Assembly (NCBI GenBank): GCA_024036415.1
Contig: JAMWET010007209.1
Span: 349,501 to 413,500 of the forward strand
Length of the DNA stretch: 64,000 bases
Source: Prochilodus magdalenae
Taxonomy: Eukaryota > Chordata > Actinopteri > Characiformes > Prochilodontidae
Reading direction: 5' to 3'
The position numbers were made by a program, and so were the translations under genes. The notes under the pieces are model-generated. The model saw only the letters and a program-made list of their open reading frames with translations. It had not been told where the DNA came from and made no database searches. Of this stretch, positions 36,170-49,239 are shown piece after piece. The stretch's first letter is position 1; every line of letters starts with the position of its first letter.

Positions 36170-36960
36170 CAGAAGAGCTAAAGCGAAAGCTGCCAGGAAG
36201 GACAAGGACCAATACATCATAATGCATGTAATAAATCACACTAAAGATGACAACGTAATGGTAGCTTTTGGATGTCAGCAACCTTTTTTCCAAAGGGAAC
36301 AATCAAAAGAAAAATCAGACAAACAGAAGCTGGCTCTAATAATGGCAAATAATGCATACTATGACTGAACCTGTTCATAATGGCTGTTTTGCAGAATGTC
36401 AGCACTGAGAAAAGCAGGGCTGGAGGAAGATGATGAAGGACTCAGGACTGATGGAGGTGCATTAACAACCTCCTAAATGCGGCTGATACAACAGTTATAG
36501 TGGACAATCTAGAAGACCTGAAGGCTTGTATAAGGATGTTTTCAGAACCTAAAAAATATGGCACTTCAGCTTAACATATGGAAGATGTTACGATATGACA
36601 GACATCCATCTTTTTAAATGATGGCAAAGACGGAAACGGTGGAGAACTTTCACCTACTCAGATCAAACATTAACAACAAAGGATCCAGCACTCAAGAACC
36701 CCAACTCGGATGATGAGCTTTAAAAGATCTCCAAACAGAATGACTTGTCTCTACAAACAAAAGATCAAAACTGGTCTTCCCTGTAGTTCTTCATGGATGT
36801 GAAAGCTGGGCTATAAACAAGCACGACAGGACAAATATAGTTGTCTTTGAACTTTGGTGTTGGTGAAGGCTTTAGAGAGTTCCTCTACAGCAAAGAAAAC
36901 AAACTAATGAATTTTCGACCAAATCAAACCTCAGCTCTTGCAGTTCTGGCACCTAGTTTT
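36170..36960 (+). mobile_element. Degenerate non-LTR retrotransposon (reverse transcriptase C-terminal part)
   Basis: Plus-strand fragments read AADTTVIVDNLEDLKACI, the YADD-motif region with the first residue lost. VENFTYLRSNINNKGSSTQE follows, then MTCLYKQKIKTGLP. The order matches the distal RT and thumb region of LINE-type endonuclease/RT proteins. Multiple stops and frameshifts show it is dead. The exact clade is not resolved. Confidence 0.65.
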
Positions 36961-39900
36961 CTACAACACTGAATAAAGTGGAGGGAGCCAGGTTGCCCTC
37001 CTAGCATCGAGCTCTATATGCAAGACTCAACAGCCAGCACCATAAATAACCACTTAAAAAGCTACAAAGAACCGTAAACGTTGTAAATAGTTTGTTTATC
37101 TTGGTTTTGTTTATAAACAGTGGAACTAAAACCTCTAGCCATTTGGTTCACAGTGGGGTAAAATAATTGTAAAGTGGAAATAGCCCACTTAAACGCAGCC
37201 ACTATCAGTAAAAAAAAAACCTGTCCTATCTTATGCTTCCTACATCCTATTTTTAGCCTCAACTGGAGAAAAACCCATAAAACCCATTTCAGACTAGCAT
37301 AAAGGGATGACTTCTGCATCTGTGTTGACCCCTGTGCCCCCATATCCCTCCCTTCCCTGAGTCACACAGCTAACAGTAATTATCAGCCATCTAATAAAAG
37401 AGCCGCTAAGCAGTGTGCTCTGTTTTGGGGTAGAGTGAGCACTCAACACAGGTGTTACCACTTAATAGACACATCTGGGGAGCACTGCCATTCATGTGCT
37501 TGTGCTTTGTGCATTCCTACCTACTCCCTCCAATGGCCCACTCCCCTGCCAAGAGGAAGCATGACATCATGACGCCGTGGGTGTGTTATGTGTGTGGGGG
37601 GTTGTGCCCCTCTCCTGCGTACGCGTGCTACTTTTAGGCTTCTGAGATATCCGGGTGATCAGAGCTTCACAAGCTGGGGGGGGGAGTTGTGGTTGGTCTT
37701 GTTGGCACTTAAATGAGCAGCTCACATGTGTCTATACTACCTGTCCATCTGAAGCGCTTGGCATTGCTGAAATCCCAGCGGCTCTGCTGGCTTGCAGCGT
37801 TGACCGGTTTTGAGGGTCTGCCAAGAGCAATATTGAAGCCATTCTGCATATGGTGTTCTGCTCTTTGGTGTGGCCCAGGCATGAATTTCAGAGTAATTGC
37901 CATCTTTACTGCTTGCCCTCTACTTTTAAAACTTTAAGACACAATTAAGACTTGGATCATCTGGGTAACATCATTAATCAAGCATTCGGTTCAGTATTCA
38001 ATTTTACAAAATTCAGTAAAAAAACCCTCACCTTATTTAAGACAATCCGCATAAAATCCTTCTAACTCCAACTCTCTCTCACTCACTCTGACAATTCCTC
38101 GCTGACCTTCAAGTCTAAATGATTTTCAGCTGTGTAAAGGGGTCACATGTTTGTGAAGGAACATGAACTTTTTTCCTTCTCTTTCTGCTTCTCCTCTTAC
38201 TGAAACCAAGAATGAGAGGGAGGGAAAAAGCATACACAAAAGAAAAACGGAGAGCAGAAATTCTTGCATGCGGAGAAAGCTTGTAAAAATCTAAAGCTCA
38301 AATCGACACAACTTCTTTTCCACTCCAGGTTTGTTTTTGCAATCTTGATACAGACAAACAAAAATCAGATATTACTCAGCAGCCTCAGATCTGATAAAGT
38401 AAACAGACTCTAAGCCTCGCTGTTGGTTGGCACACAGATGTTTGAAAGCTGTATACTAAATAAAGTGATCACTGAGCTCCATCTGAAACATCCTCCAGAC
38501 CCAAAATGTAAAATGATGATTCTTGCAGAACGAGACGCAACAGCATATGCTGAACCTGGGGCCCCAGTGAGGCACTGCCATGCTGTGCAGAGCTTTGTAG
38601 ACTCCTGAGAAGTACTTCCCCGAAGTAGCATTCATATAAAACACTCAGAGAACATGACAGGCAGTGAATCCACAGCTTGTAACTCAGTAAATCTTGCAAT
38701 GGCCATGTTTATAGCCTCCACTGCCAGGTCAGCTCCTTTTCAAATCTTGCTTGGCCTAGGTCCTTCCTTTGTCCGCTTTAACCATTGTTAAACCTGACCC
38801 TGTACGACTCGGCTACTTTCACAATGATGTGAAGAGAGAGGGCCATCTGCTTCGGCCAATAAAAAGTCCAGAATGACCTGCGTGACCGCTACCTGTCCCT
38901 CCTCCTGACCCCTCGGTTCAGGAAACCGACTGGTTTACTTAATCTAGGGTCATGCGAATGCTTGTTCTGCCATGCTTTGCACCGAGTTTGAGCATGTCTC
39001 TGTGAAGTATGTTCGTGCGCTTAAAATATCTGCTATGGTCTACTTATTTTTGGCGTCTGTTAACTTCAAACATGGCTTATTATTTAGTCATTAAGCTTCA
39101 GGCTTATTATTCAGTAACTACCATGAAAGCCATGCATAACGTATATACATATTGAAGATCGAAGATCTGGGCCAAACACACAGACCCCTAAGCTATTAGG
39201 GATTAGGTACAACTCCAGAAAGTACATTTCTGGTCCCCCCAATGAATGTTTTAATGTGATTAAACCACCACTCAAAATCATGCCAATACAACAAGGATGG
39301 AGCAAAGGTTCATGTAATTGTGAAGCCATAATGCAAAAATATGCAAAATGGAGATATGACAATGTGGTATGGAGAATAGTAATTACGGCACTGAACACAA
39401 CTGAGCTGTTTGAACAAGCTGGCCAAAAACATCATTTCTCTTTCTTCAAATAATGTTAAAAACGATATAATAATTTAATGACATAGTAAATACTAAGTGC
39501 TAACAATACATTTAGGATCAGTGGACCCTGCAAACTGTACTAAAGACAAATATCAGTGTACTGTCCTTATTACTGCACTGACCACTGTTAAGGCTTTGTT
39601 TCAGTTTAATGCGTCCTTATACAACATTACCCTTTACTATTCAACCTGCATCAAAACTTACTAAAGCCACTACAGACTCAAAATCAGCCTGATAGCGTAA
39701 TAGCATTCTCTGGCTCTTTGAAAGTGATAGCAATCAGTTTGTGTGCTCCTACGAGAGTTAAAGGAGAGAGGACATTACTTAGGGTCAGAGGAGGGCCATC
39801 GGCACCCATCAGTTACATAACTAACCGTCCACTCCAAACAGCAGATCACTATCACCCGGCTGTCACCAAGGCCTGGGTACGCAGAGATTTATATAAAGGC

Positions 39901-41390
39901 GAGGGGAAATGCTGGAGGCAAATACTTGTAAGGATAAAAGCAGGCAATTGTCGAAGGTATTTCCCAAAAGACAACAACAGATTTACAAATGTGTGCTTGT
40001 GAGCAGCCCAAATGTGTCTGTTTTCTCGACTATATTCGCCTGTATTTGTATTTATGTAATCGTTTGTATTGATGAGTCACTAGCTGAAGCATGGGTGTCG
40101 CCCTCATCTTTGTATTTATTTCTCTGTAATAGTGTTACGAAGCACACAGGAAATAAACAGAAGTAGTGCATGTGGGAGAGGACATACTGGAGACTAACCA
40201 TCTGTGCTTTACTTTAAATCCCAAATGCAGAGAAAACCAAGACAACTCCCCCTTTCCATCTATCTTTCTACGCTGGACAATAAGAGGCCAAACCCTGGAC
40301 AGGAGGAGTGTTCCACCTGGGACGTGAATAGTGGACATACAAAACCCTGAGTCAAAGCTACAATACATTAGGACCATGCATTCCAGAGCTCCACACCCTT
40401 ATCAGTAATGACCATCACACCACGTCAATCAAATAGCTGAACACTGCCATGCTGACTGTGATATAATTCGGTCAGATAACTGTTTGAAATCAAAGGGTTT
40501 CACTATAAGAGGGATGCTTTAGTGGGTCAGTCATGAGACTTGAGTCTCGGGACTGGCAGAGGCTGTGTGTGGAACTTGCTGGCAGATTTCTCTTTGCTGA
40601 AGCCTTGTCAGAAGTCTGCTTCAAAGTCAGCACTGAAGCCTGGTGCTGTCAGTGATATTCTCTGGTATTCTGGAGTCCTGAGCAGCACGCCACATTTCTC
40701 TCTATCTCTCCCCCCCCCACCCTCCTCCCTCTAACAGCTGCTTCTCATAAAGCCTGTCCACAGCGGCCAGCCCTGGAGGACCCGCTAAACGCATGACATC
40801 ATGCTCTCTGCACCTCTCCACACCAGAAAGAGAGAGAGGAGTGTGAGAGAGAATCTTTGACTTGCATAAACCTGGAATGGGGAACTCGACTGCACAAAGC
40901 TGATAGGAACATGGTCGCTTCAGCAAAACCTTTGCATTCACTTAATTACACATTTTTCTTTCTACACCTACAAGAACAACAACACACTCTGCATCCACTC
41001 CCATACAAAGCCTGAAGGAAATGACTGGAGCGAATAAGAGCTGGAGAACAAAGAAGAGTCTATCCATTTACATGTCCACTTCTTGTCCAATGAGTCAGTC
41101 AGCAATTCATTTTGCTGTTTCGCTGCAATGTTTTCTTTGCATGAGGGTCCTAGCCAAGACTGAGCCAACTGTAGTGTTCATTCCTTTCTCTCTTCAACAC
41201 ATGGGGGGGGCTCTTCTCTGCAATCAATTTCATGCACCACTAAACATTTAGCAAGCCTGTGATAGAAACGCTGTGTGTGAGAGAGTGTGGAGTGTGTGTT
41301 CTTCCGTAGTGGTGGAGGCACTCAGTGGGGGACTAACTTTCACCCAGTGCCTCTGTGTTCAATGAACTCACATTCCAACGAGTTCTAGCA

Positions 41391-41391
41391 A

Positions 41392-41419
<28 letters not shown>
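41391..41419. repeat. (GA)n microsatellite
   Basis: GA tract with one AA interruption. Confidence 0.95.
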
Positions 41420-41422
<3 letters not shown>

Positions 41423-41829
41423 AATTTAAATATATATGACATGCCTACATATGGAGCCAAGCGGCAGGCTGAAATATATGAAAACCATCTGCCATTTGTT
41501 TTGTGACCTGTTCAGGACGAACACTTCAGTGTTCTCTTTGCTTTAGAGTCCTGATCTTCTGGCAGTATGGCTAAAGCAATGGATTGCTCCGTGATCCAGC
41601 TTTATGACAGGCACACGCATACTGGGGGGCAGGGATGCAGGGCAACCTGAATATGGATGACATTTGGTTTGATACAGGCTACAGTGGAGGTGGGCATGTG
41701 GTAAAAATGCAACATCACAAAATGTACATGAAACGCAATGTGTCACCATATCTTCTTCAGATTTTCATTTTTTCATTTGACCAGTTGAAACAGACAAAAA
41801 CAACCAGTATACGCTGTAATATAATATGG

Positions 41830-41940
41830 TTACATTACATTACATTATATTATTATATATAATATAATATAATATAATATAATATAATATAATATAATAT
41901 AATATAATATAATATTATATTATATTATATTATATTACAT
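41830..41940. repeat. Pentanucleotide AT array that reverses orientation
   Basis: An (ATAAT)n array switches to its reverse complement (ATTAT)n near 41914, making a long AT-only palindrome. It is likely to form a hairpin or cruciform. Confidence 0.9.
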
Positions 41941-42028
41941 GTTAATATAATTTACCACAGTATCAATTAATATTGTCATATTGTTCAGCACAATTACTCC
42001 CACCAGTGATTTCATTATATACATCTAC

Positions 42029-42495
42029 ATTCACTGTCCATTTTATCAGCTTGCCATAAAATGGACAGCTTACCAATTAGCATATAGGAGCATTTCTACA
42101 CTCTCTACAGTTATATGCTTACAAGCTGTAAGCATCTGTTTCACTGTATACTTTGTTGATCCCCTTTAACCCTGTTCTTTAGTGGTCAGGACCCACAGAG
42201 CAGGTATTATATGGGTGGTGGATCATTCTCAACACTGCAGTGAAACTGACATGGTGGTGTGTTGGTGTGTGTTGTCCTGGTGTAAGTGGATCAGACACAG
42301 CAGTGCTGCTGGAGTTTAAACATTGTGTCCACTCACTGTGTCCCCACAGGAGGTTGTTAGCTAGATAGTTTTGAATTGTGGACTATTCTTAGTCCAAGTT
42401 GTTTACGACTTCAGCAGGACTGCTGTGTTTGATCCACTCACACCAGCACAACACATACTAACACACCATCATCACATCAGTGTCACTGCAGTGTG
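42029..42495 (+). repeat. Dispersed foldback repeat, copy 2
   Basis: Direct homology to 19864-20120. In addition the element is palindromic: the arm 42233-42313 is nearly the reverse complement of 42411-42493, around a loop of about 97 bases. A (CA)n tract abuts its right end. Confidence 0.8.

Positions 42496-42497
<2 letters not shown>

Positions 42498-42536
<39 letters not shown>
42498..42536. repeat. (CA)n microsatellite
   Basis: About nineteen CA units abutting the foldback repeat. Confidence 0.97.
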
Positions 42537-42538
<2 letters not shown>

Positions 42539-45500
42539 GCATATTGCCCAGTTATAGCATTTGACAAACACGCCCACATAATTATGTTTCAGGGGAAAAT
42601 AGATATAGTGTTTGGAATTGGAGCAAACTGCCAGTGTAATTGAACCTCTGGTTTTAGCCACTCCTGAAGATACACAATGATTTGTAATCATATTGTTTTG
42701 GACAGATAACTGCGTCAAACAATTTATGGCTTTTTTATATCTTTTTTTATTGTTCTCAAAAGAGCATAACATTTGCTGATGTGCTGCTTGGCTGCTGAGC
42801 AAAAATGTCCGCATTTAATTCATTTTACCACATTTATAACCACACAGCAATACAATTTAGATTTCTCTCTGTTGTTAATCCAGGTAGCTGTACTTCTAAT
42901 TTCTACATTTTCTAAGTATTTATATATCAGTAGCTGATATGCACATAGCAGATAGGCCCACAGTTCTCACACAGTGCATCCCTAACAGCTACACTACATA
43001 CAAACCAAGAGAACATTTTCAAATTGCTGATGCTACACACTCTCTCCACATACCTCTCATCTGCAGTGTTTCTAAATCCACATCCAATCATCAAAACTCA
43101 TCAAAAAGGCCTACTAGAATAAAGTAGGTGTGGAGGGGCGGGGCTTACACTACAGACACATCTATGGTCCTTGTTAAAAGAATTTTGGGAGTTTCTTTGT
43201 TTGACAGCAGCACAGGAGCCATTGAAAAAGTTCTTTTGGACAGTCTTTCTATTATCTGAGGTAAAACAATGTCTACAGAATAGTATCGAGGCAGTTTTTT
43301 AAAAAAACGTCCAATCAAATGAAATCCTTAAACCTGAATTAATTACTGATGGTTGCTTCAGCATGGGAATTGTGACCTGATGCCGATGTGCAATATTGCA
43401 CACATTTACCAAAGCTGATAGATAAACATTTACAAAATGTCGACAGTAAGGTGGGATCAACGTTACAGACACATGTAGCTTTATTTCACACACACACATA
43501 AGTATGTATATATACATACATATACACGCACACACACAATGACGATAACGGTCGCTTGCCAAGAGCTTCAGCCATTTTTATGTTCACTGATTCTTTCACT
43601 GGCTGCCTGTCCTTAAATGACAGCTATTCCTTCACATTCTTATTCGGACCATTTTAGTTCCATTTGGAGTTTTATATACTATAAATCTTACATACTGCTG
43701 AACTACAAGCTGTCTGTGCATGTGCCTGGTATATCAAAGCTCAACACTCTAAACAGGAGAGACATCAATACTTGTGCTCTCACTGTATTATTTAGAATTA
43801 ACTGCTGCGTTCCCTTCTGAGCTTAAGCTCCATATTCCATAACTCTGGGTGTGCACAGCCACCACCATACACTCAGTGTCAGACACCTGGGCTGCTAGGC
43901 CCCCTGCCCTGCCATTGTCGAGCTTATTGTAAAAGAACAGACGGCAGACAGGAACACGAATGGTTAAGCCACAGAATGGAGCAGGAACCAGAGAGGATAC
44001 TGCAAACAATTATTATGTGTATGTTTGTTCCTTATCAGTCTACTCTAAATATAGTCTTGTTGTGTTATTGTCCCTTTTGAATTGTGACTACGGCCCTCTG
44101 GTTGTTGTGTATGGCAATAAAATGCCCTGTCTGTGTGTGGCTGTCTGTTTGGTAACACATTATAATAAAATGTGAAAAACTGTTTTAGAAAACAAACGAT
44201 CTTTCCACATCAAAGGGTGTGCTGAGCTTCTCGGGGACAGCAGAAGCAGGGACGCTTATAATTATGCCATTCGAGCCAAACCATACAACTAACCATAAAA
44301 CCACTAGGGGTTGCAATGGCTAAAGCAGGCAAACACTTTATCGCAAACAGTTATTTGCTTGTTTATCTGAGCTTTACGCTGAGGATGGGTATCACAGAAA
44401 GACAGATAGACAGACAGACACAGGAAGGAGGAAGACAGGATGTGGGATCACGACCTTCATCCTGTCCCCAACACACATTACTAGAGCTGCCATGATCTGA
44501 GAGAGAGGATACTCTGCACAATTAGCCAATGGGCCTATATGGAGAAAGAGGAAAGAGACCTTAGGAAATGAATCAGTCTCTCCCTGCCTATCACTACAAA
44601 GAATGGACACAGATAGAAACAGAAGGATATATACGCTTAAGCTATAAACTATGACTATTAGCATCTACCGTATAGCTGGTATAGATGTTCGCCGCTGTAC
44701 CAAAACAGAAAAGTATGGACTTTTATGAAGCGCTCAGAATTCCGTACAAATTTGGGAAGGTTGCGCACAGAACCAGTGACAGACTATGAAAAGTCAAAAC
44801 AAACAGATGGATAAACAAGGAAAGAGAGCAAACAATCTCTACTTCTTCATCCTTTTCTTTGTGCACATGATAAACATTGGGTAAAAATGAAAGGCACCTT
44901 CTCAAAACGTTCTTTGTTATACAGTGACAGTCCGGGAAATACCCAGGCTTCCTAGAATTGGCCAATTAGCTAGGCAGATAGCATGTTAGCTGCACTACAG
45001 AGCTGGAATTCAAATTTAGCCTCATTTGAAATGAAGGTAGGTCTGAACAATATAAATAATTGTGTGGTAAATGTCATAATACAATACGATATGCTTTACT
45101 GAACGTATCAGTGCTTGCAGAACACTGACCAACTGCATGGTTCATTATGCAGATCATAATTTTATATATTTTGTTAAATCTAGCACAATACTAATTATTA
45201 CTGCATATCATGTTTTGTGAAAACATTGTAAAGTATTTTAATATTATAATTTCGCCACATTGCCCACCCTCCCATTTCCCATTTAGGGAGAACATTTTTC
45301 CGAGAACACAGTTCAAAGAATTGCAAGCACCATTCCTGCTTCACCTGGGGGCTTCAGTGCAATTATCTGTCAACAGCATTTTGAAACGTGTCATTGTGCT
45401 ATTTCTGAATTGCTCTATTTCTCTGTGCAGCTGGAGAGTCTGGAGTCTAGAGAAGCACCTGTCCTAGAGCTAACACAATGGTTCACCTGTGCTGCCTTTA

Positions 45501-46374
45501 AGCACATAGCACATCAAAATCTAGTATCAACACAAAGCGCTGCCGATGAATCCTCAAAGACTCTGGTAACAGAACTTTAAGACTGTTCCTAGTCCTCAGT
45601 AAAAGAATGTGCATTCAGGTATGTTTTGATACCTGACAAGGAAGTGGGGTTGGTGTACAAAAGACATGGCATCAAAAAAAATTTTTTTTAAAAAGTTTCT
45701 ACCATGAATACACAAATACAGTGAACTTCTAGTAACTATATTTTTTCACTAGTCAGTGTCACAGTCATCACACAATTTTATTTATCCTATTTATTCAGGC
45801 AAATCACTCCAGAATGTTACATACTACTATGATCTTTTCTGCCACTACATTTCCTAACTGCTAGGCTGAATGCAGAGATGGTAATTTGGTACTACTGGAA
45901 ATTCTATAGCCAGTATTATTGAAGTAGCAGGATTTGTGGAGAGGGTTTAGCAAAACTGAATGATAACCAAACCTCCAGCATGTCCCTAGACAGCTTACGG
46001 TGCCTTTGTCTTTCCAACTTGGCTTAAAGAAATCATAGTTTCTATGAAATGCCCGCAAATATTCTGCATAATTAGACATATTTTCCACTGGAGAGCAGAA
46101 AAGAACTCATGGAAACATCTACAGTGATACCTCCTGATAGATTAAACTGAGGATTTGATGAACACATTTATTCTGACATGTGATATTCATGCAGAGAACA
46201 AACCTTTGCTGGATCTACTACTTGCTGGTCGTAAGCCACATATACTGCAGTTGATACTCAGTCATTTGCACACGCTTTTTATCCGCAGGCTCTGTATGAC
46301 TAGGGTACTCTGGGAGATTTCTTTCTCTCGCCCCCTTTCTCTGTGAGCTGACTCTGTGCCAGGGCTCCAGTTAC

Positions 46375-46620
46375 CCTTCCTGTTTTCCCTCACGCTTCTG
46401 CGGTTCCGCCTGACCATTCCCACCGGCGTTCCCGCTCCCAGCCCCGCGCGCCTCAGCACAGACAGATTCCTATAATTCCCTGCAGTATTCCCACAGGAGC
46501 CCAGCGTGGCGAGAGCTTGGGAAAGTGCTCTTCCGGAGTCAAGGATCCACCAAGCAACAGATAGCTTTCCTTCTTCTCTCTCTCGCCCTTTCTCTCTCTC
46601 TCTCTCTCTGACCCCCCCGC
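46375..46620 (-). promoter_or_regulatory. CpG-rich candidate first exon/promoter (dennd2a?)
   Basis: A CpG-dense block (46390-46460) precedes, on the minus strand, a plausible donor GGAAGG/GTAACT ending at 46375. It is flanked by a CT tract. It could be an alternative untranslated first exon of dennd2a. No transcript evidence is available. Confidence 0.35.
46573..46609. repeat. (CT)n tract
   Basis: CT-rich tract next to the CpG-rich candidate first exon at 46.4 kb. Confidence 0.95.
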
Positions 46621-49005
46621 TCACCCCCACTCTCAAAATCAACATTTCCAGAGTGAATGTAAACCAAGCAGCCAGAGTGATAAAGTGAGTCTAAATGAAA
46701 CATAAAGCTTGGCAGATGGAGTCCAAAATCATCTGTGCCCCTCATGAGCACTTTTTAAAGTAGTGAGTGAATCGAATACTTTGTTTTTTCCACCTAAACT
46801 AAAGGCAGATGGGCCTTTTGGGGATTTATGACTTCATTTTTCTCAGAAGAAATGGACCTAGACACTGGCTGCTTCATGACGGCCCACCATACTTTGCTAG
46901 AGCTGCATTGAACTGAACCATCAAGAACAAATCCTCCAAGACTCCTGCAAGCACAGGGCTTCAGGATATATTCGCTGTCTACACTGATTAATCTAAAGGA
47001 AGGTCACATTAATCAATTAACACATCATGCATTGCATCAGGATCCCATAAACAACGGCAAACATGCTCTACAGATAAATCTACATGGGTAGTCACTGTGT
47101 CAGCCCCAATAGTACAGACACATCTTGCCTGCACATTGCACAGCGAACCTAAAGGCTCTGTACTGTGGTAGGGAATTTAGCACGGGGCTCCACCACAGAG
47201 TCAGAGTTAATAGATGAGGGCTGCAGTGGCCCACACCACATCAGAGAAGGCCCATATGTTGAAAAGTGGAGGCAGAGAGATTTTTTCCTCACGTTAATCC
47301 TCCCAAAACAAGGTTACCAAAGTGAACCCCTTGACCATGCCTGTCTGCAGAAGCGATGGGATAGTGCAAGGACCCCAAGAATGAACTCTACAGCCCATTC
47401 TGCAACAACATTCTAACGCTGGCCTTTAGCTTTCCTACTTCCAAAAATAGAACACTGGAGCATCGCTTTACAAAACGGGGAAAAGACCACAAATGATCGC
47501 TGCCAACAATTGCAAATAGGTATGGCACACCAACCTAGTGTTTAGGTTTGCTGGCTGTGGGATATCCAACAGAGCTATGCCTAATGTAGTTGGCTCATTT
47601 AAAGCATTCCTCATAAAAGCACTTTTAAAGTTCATTTTAAAGTGTATTTGTAAAGATGCCTCTGGGGAATCAGATCCTTTGTAGACTGGAGGCCGCCACA
47701 TGTAATTTGTTCAAGCTTCAGTATGTTTCCTGTAGCTGCTAAATGTCAACGTTTTTGTATGCTTTGTCTCAGGAGACATTGTCTCCAAAGGAGATCAGTC
47801 ACATTATATACCTGCCATTAGTCTGGAATCTGTTTAGCTATTAAGCAAGATAACACCTCTGCCTGGGTAAGCACCCTACGCTATACCTATAAAGGGACAT
47901 GGACAAGACTCCTAACACTACCTTTGCCTGCCTGCGTAAATAAGACAGCCACACAGCCGTAGCTGAATTACACTGTAAAAGCATATGCCAATTCACACAA
48001 ATGTGAGTGTATCAAGTCAAGCCTCTGTAAAGTATCTTTGTTCTAGTCTTTATGCACATTGCAAAGTATCAATTCAGGGGAAAGGCTGTTTTTTTTTACT
48101 TAGCCTAATGCAGCTGATCAGTCAAGGCATGAGGTTTTGCTTCTTTCATTTACCTCAGAAACTATGAGGCTCATGTTAAATCTACACTATGTAAGATTTG
48201 GGGATTTGGAAGCCTCTCTGCTAGAAATGTGTAATTGCAAGAAGTGTGCAAAATACTTCTGAAGACTTCTGATGTGCTTCCGTGAATTTGCTGATTCTAA
48301 GCGCACTGAAAGAGTATTCAGAGCTGTGTGAAAACTTGGTTAATGACATGTCTCCTGAGGATGTGAGTGAATAATCTACTATTGTCCACATGCCTTCATC
48401 ACTATAATGTTGATTTCTCATTTTTGGGCCCATGAAACATGTTTTAGTGTGCCTTTTTTCTCCTGACTCCTGTTCTGCTTGTTCTTTCTTTCAATATTAA
48501 CAGCTGTTCGTAGAATATATAGAACAGATTTGGGTGACTATTGACTCTAGTGTATGTTAGCAAGTTTACCTTCAGATCTAAACTTAAGAGGCAAACTTGT
48601 GGACACTAAACATATCTTAGCTAATCGGCTACATTTGGGCCAAACGGACCAAACAAACTTTTAATACAACAAAAAGCACAATGAATGTTTATGAAACATG
48701 TGACTGAACAGAACCCACGATGTATAAAGAACTTTTCTGACTTCACACATAGCAGCCCCACCTCTCTCATCAAACTGCTGGAGAAACTGCCCTACAAAGT
48801 GCACTGAACCTTGACAGGGTATGTGTCAGGGCAGCAGCTTGCAAGCACAGCTCCAGCAGCAGCAGGGGGTGGGAGAGAGGGAGCCTGAAGAAGGACGGGA
48901 AGGAAAACGCGCGAGTGTAGGAAAAGAGGGGGTGGCAGAGAGGGCAGTAATCGCAGCATCTGTGCTCCGTTCCCAACCACTCCAACACAAAGCCTGCGAG
49001 CTCAC

Positions 49006-49150
49006 GGTATCCTGAGAAGCTAGAATTCCCTCCGCTGCACCGCGGGGTGCATTCTGGAGTCGTCGCCACGGAGACGGCCAGCGGCGGCCCGGCTGGGAGG
49101 AAAGTTTGGAGTCCGGAGTAGCCACAGAGTAAAGACTCCCCACTGAGGTA
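49006..49150 (-). promoter_or_regulatory. CpG island with X-box-like motif; candidate dennd2a first exon
   Basis: The most CpG-dense block of the window (CCGCTGCACCGCGGGG, GGCCAGCGGCGGCCCGG). GTCGCCACGGAGAC near 49065 resembles an RFX X-box palindrome. On the minus strand a donor GATACC/GTGAGC ends at 49006. On the plus strand CTGAG/GTACTG is also possible, so direction is uncertain. Confidence 0.4.
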
Positions 49151-49181
49151 CTGTAACAATATGGGCTTCCCCTGCTTTGCA

Positions 49182-49239
49182 GTACTATGACAAATATTCC
49201 ATATGAATAAGTACTATGACAAATATTCCATATGAATAA
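49182..49239. repeat. Perfect tandem duplication of a 29-base unit
   Basis: GTACTATGACAAATATTCCA and nine further bases occur twice head to tail with no mismatch. This indicates a recent duplication next to the CpG-rich block at 49.0 kb. Confidence 0.95.

Larger units (their letters stand above)
34707..46374. other. Upstream region of dennd2a, repeats only
   Basis: About 11.7 kb with the LINE remnant (36170), a Tc1 scrap (35225), the AT palindrome (41830) and the foldback repeat (42029). Open frames here lack homology and splice context. It is probably dennd2a first-intron DNA. Confidence 0.55.

Noticed and set aside
37713..37937. Open frames on both strands near 37.7-37.9 kb
   Set aside because: No domain and no splice context; both strands are open by chance.
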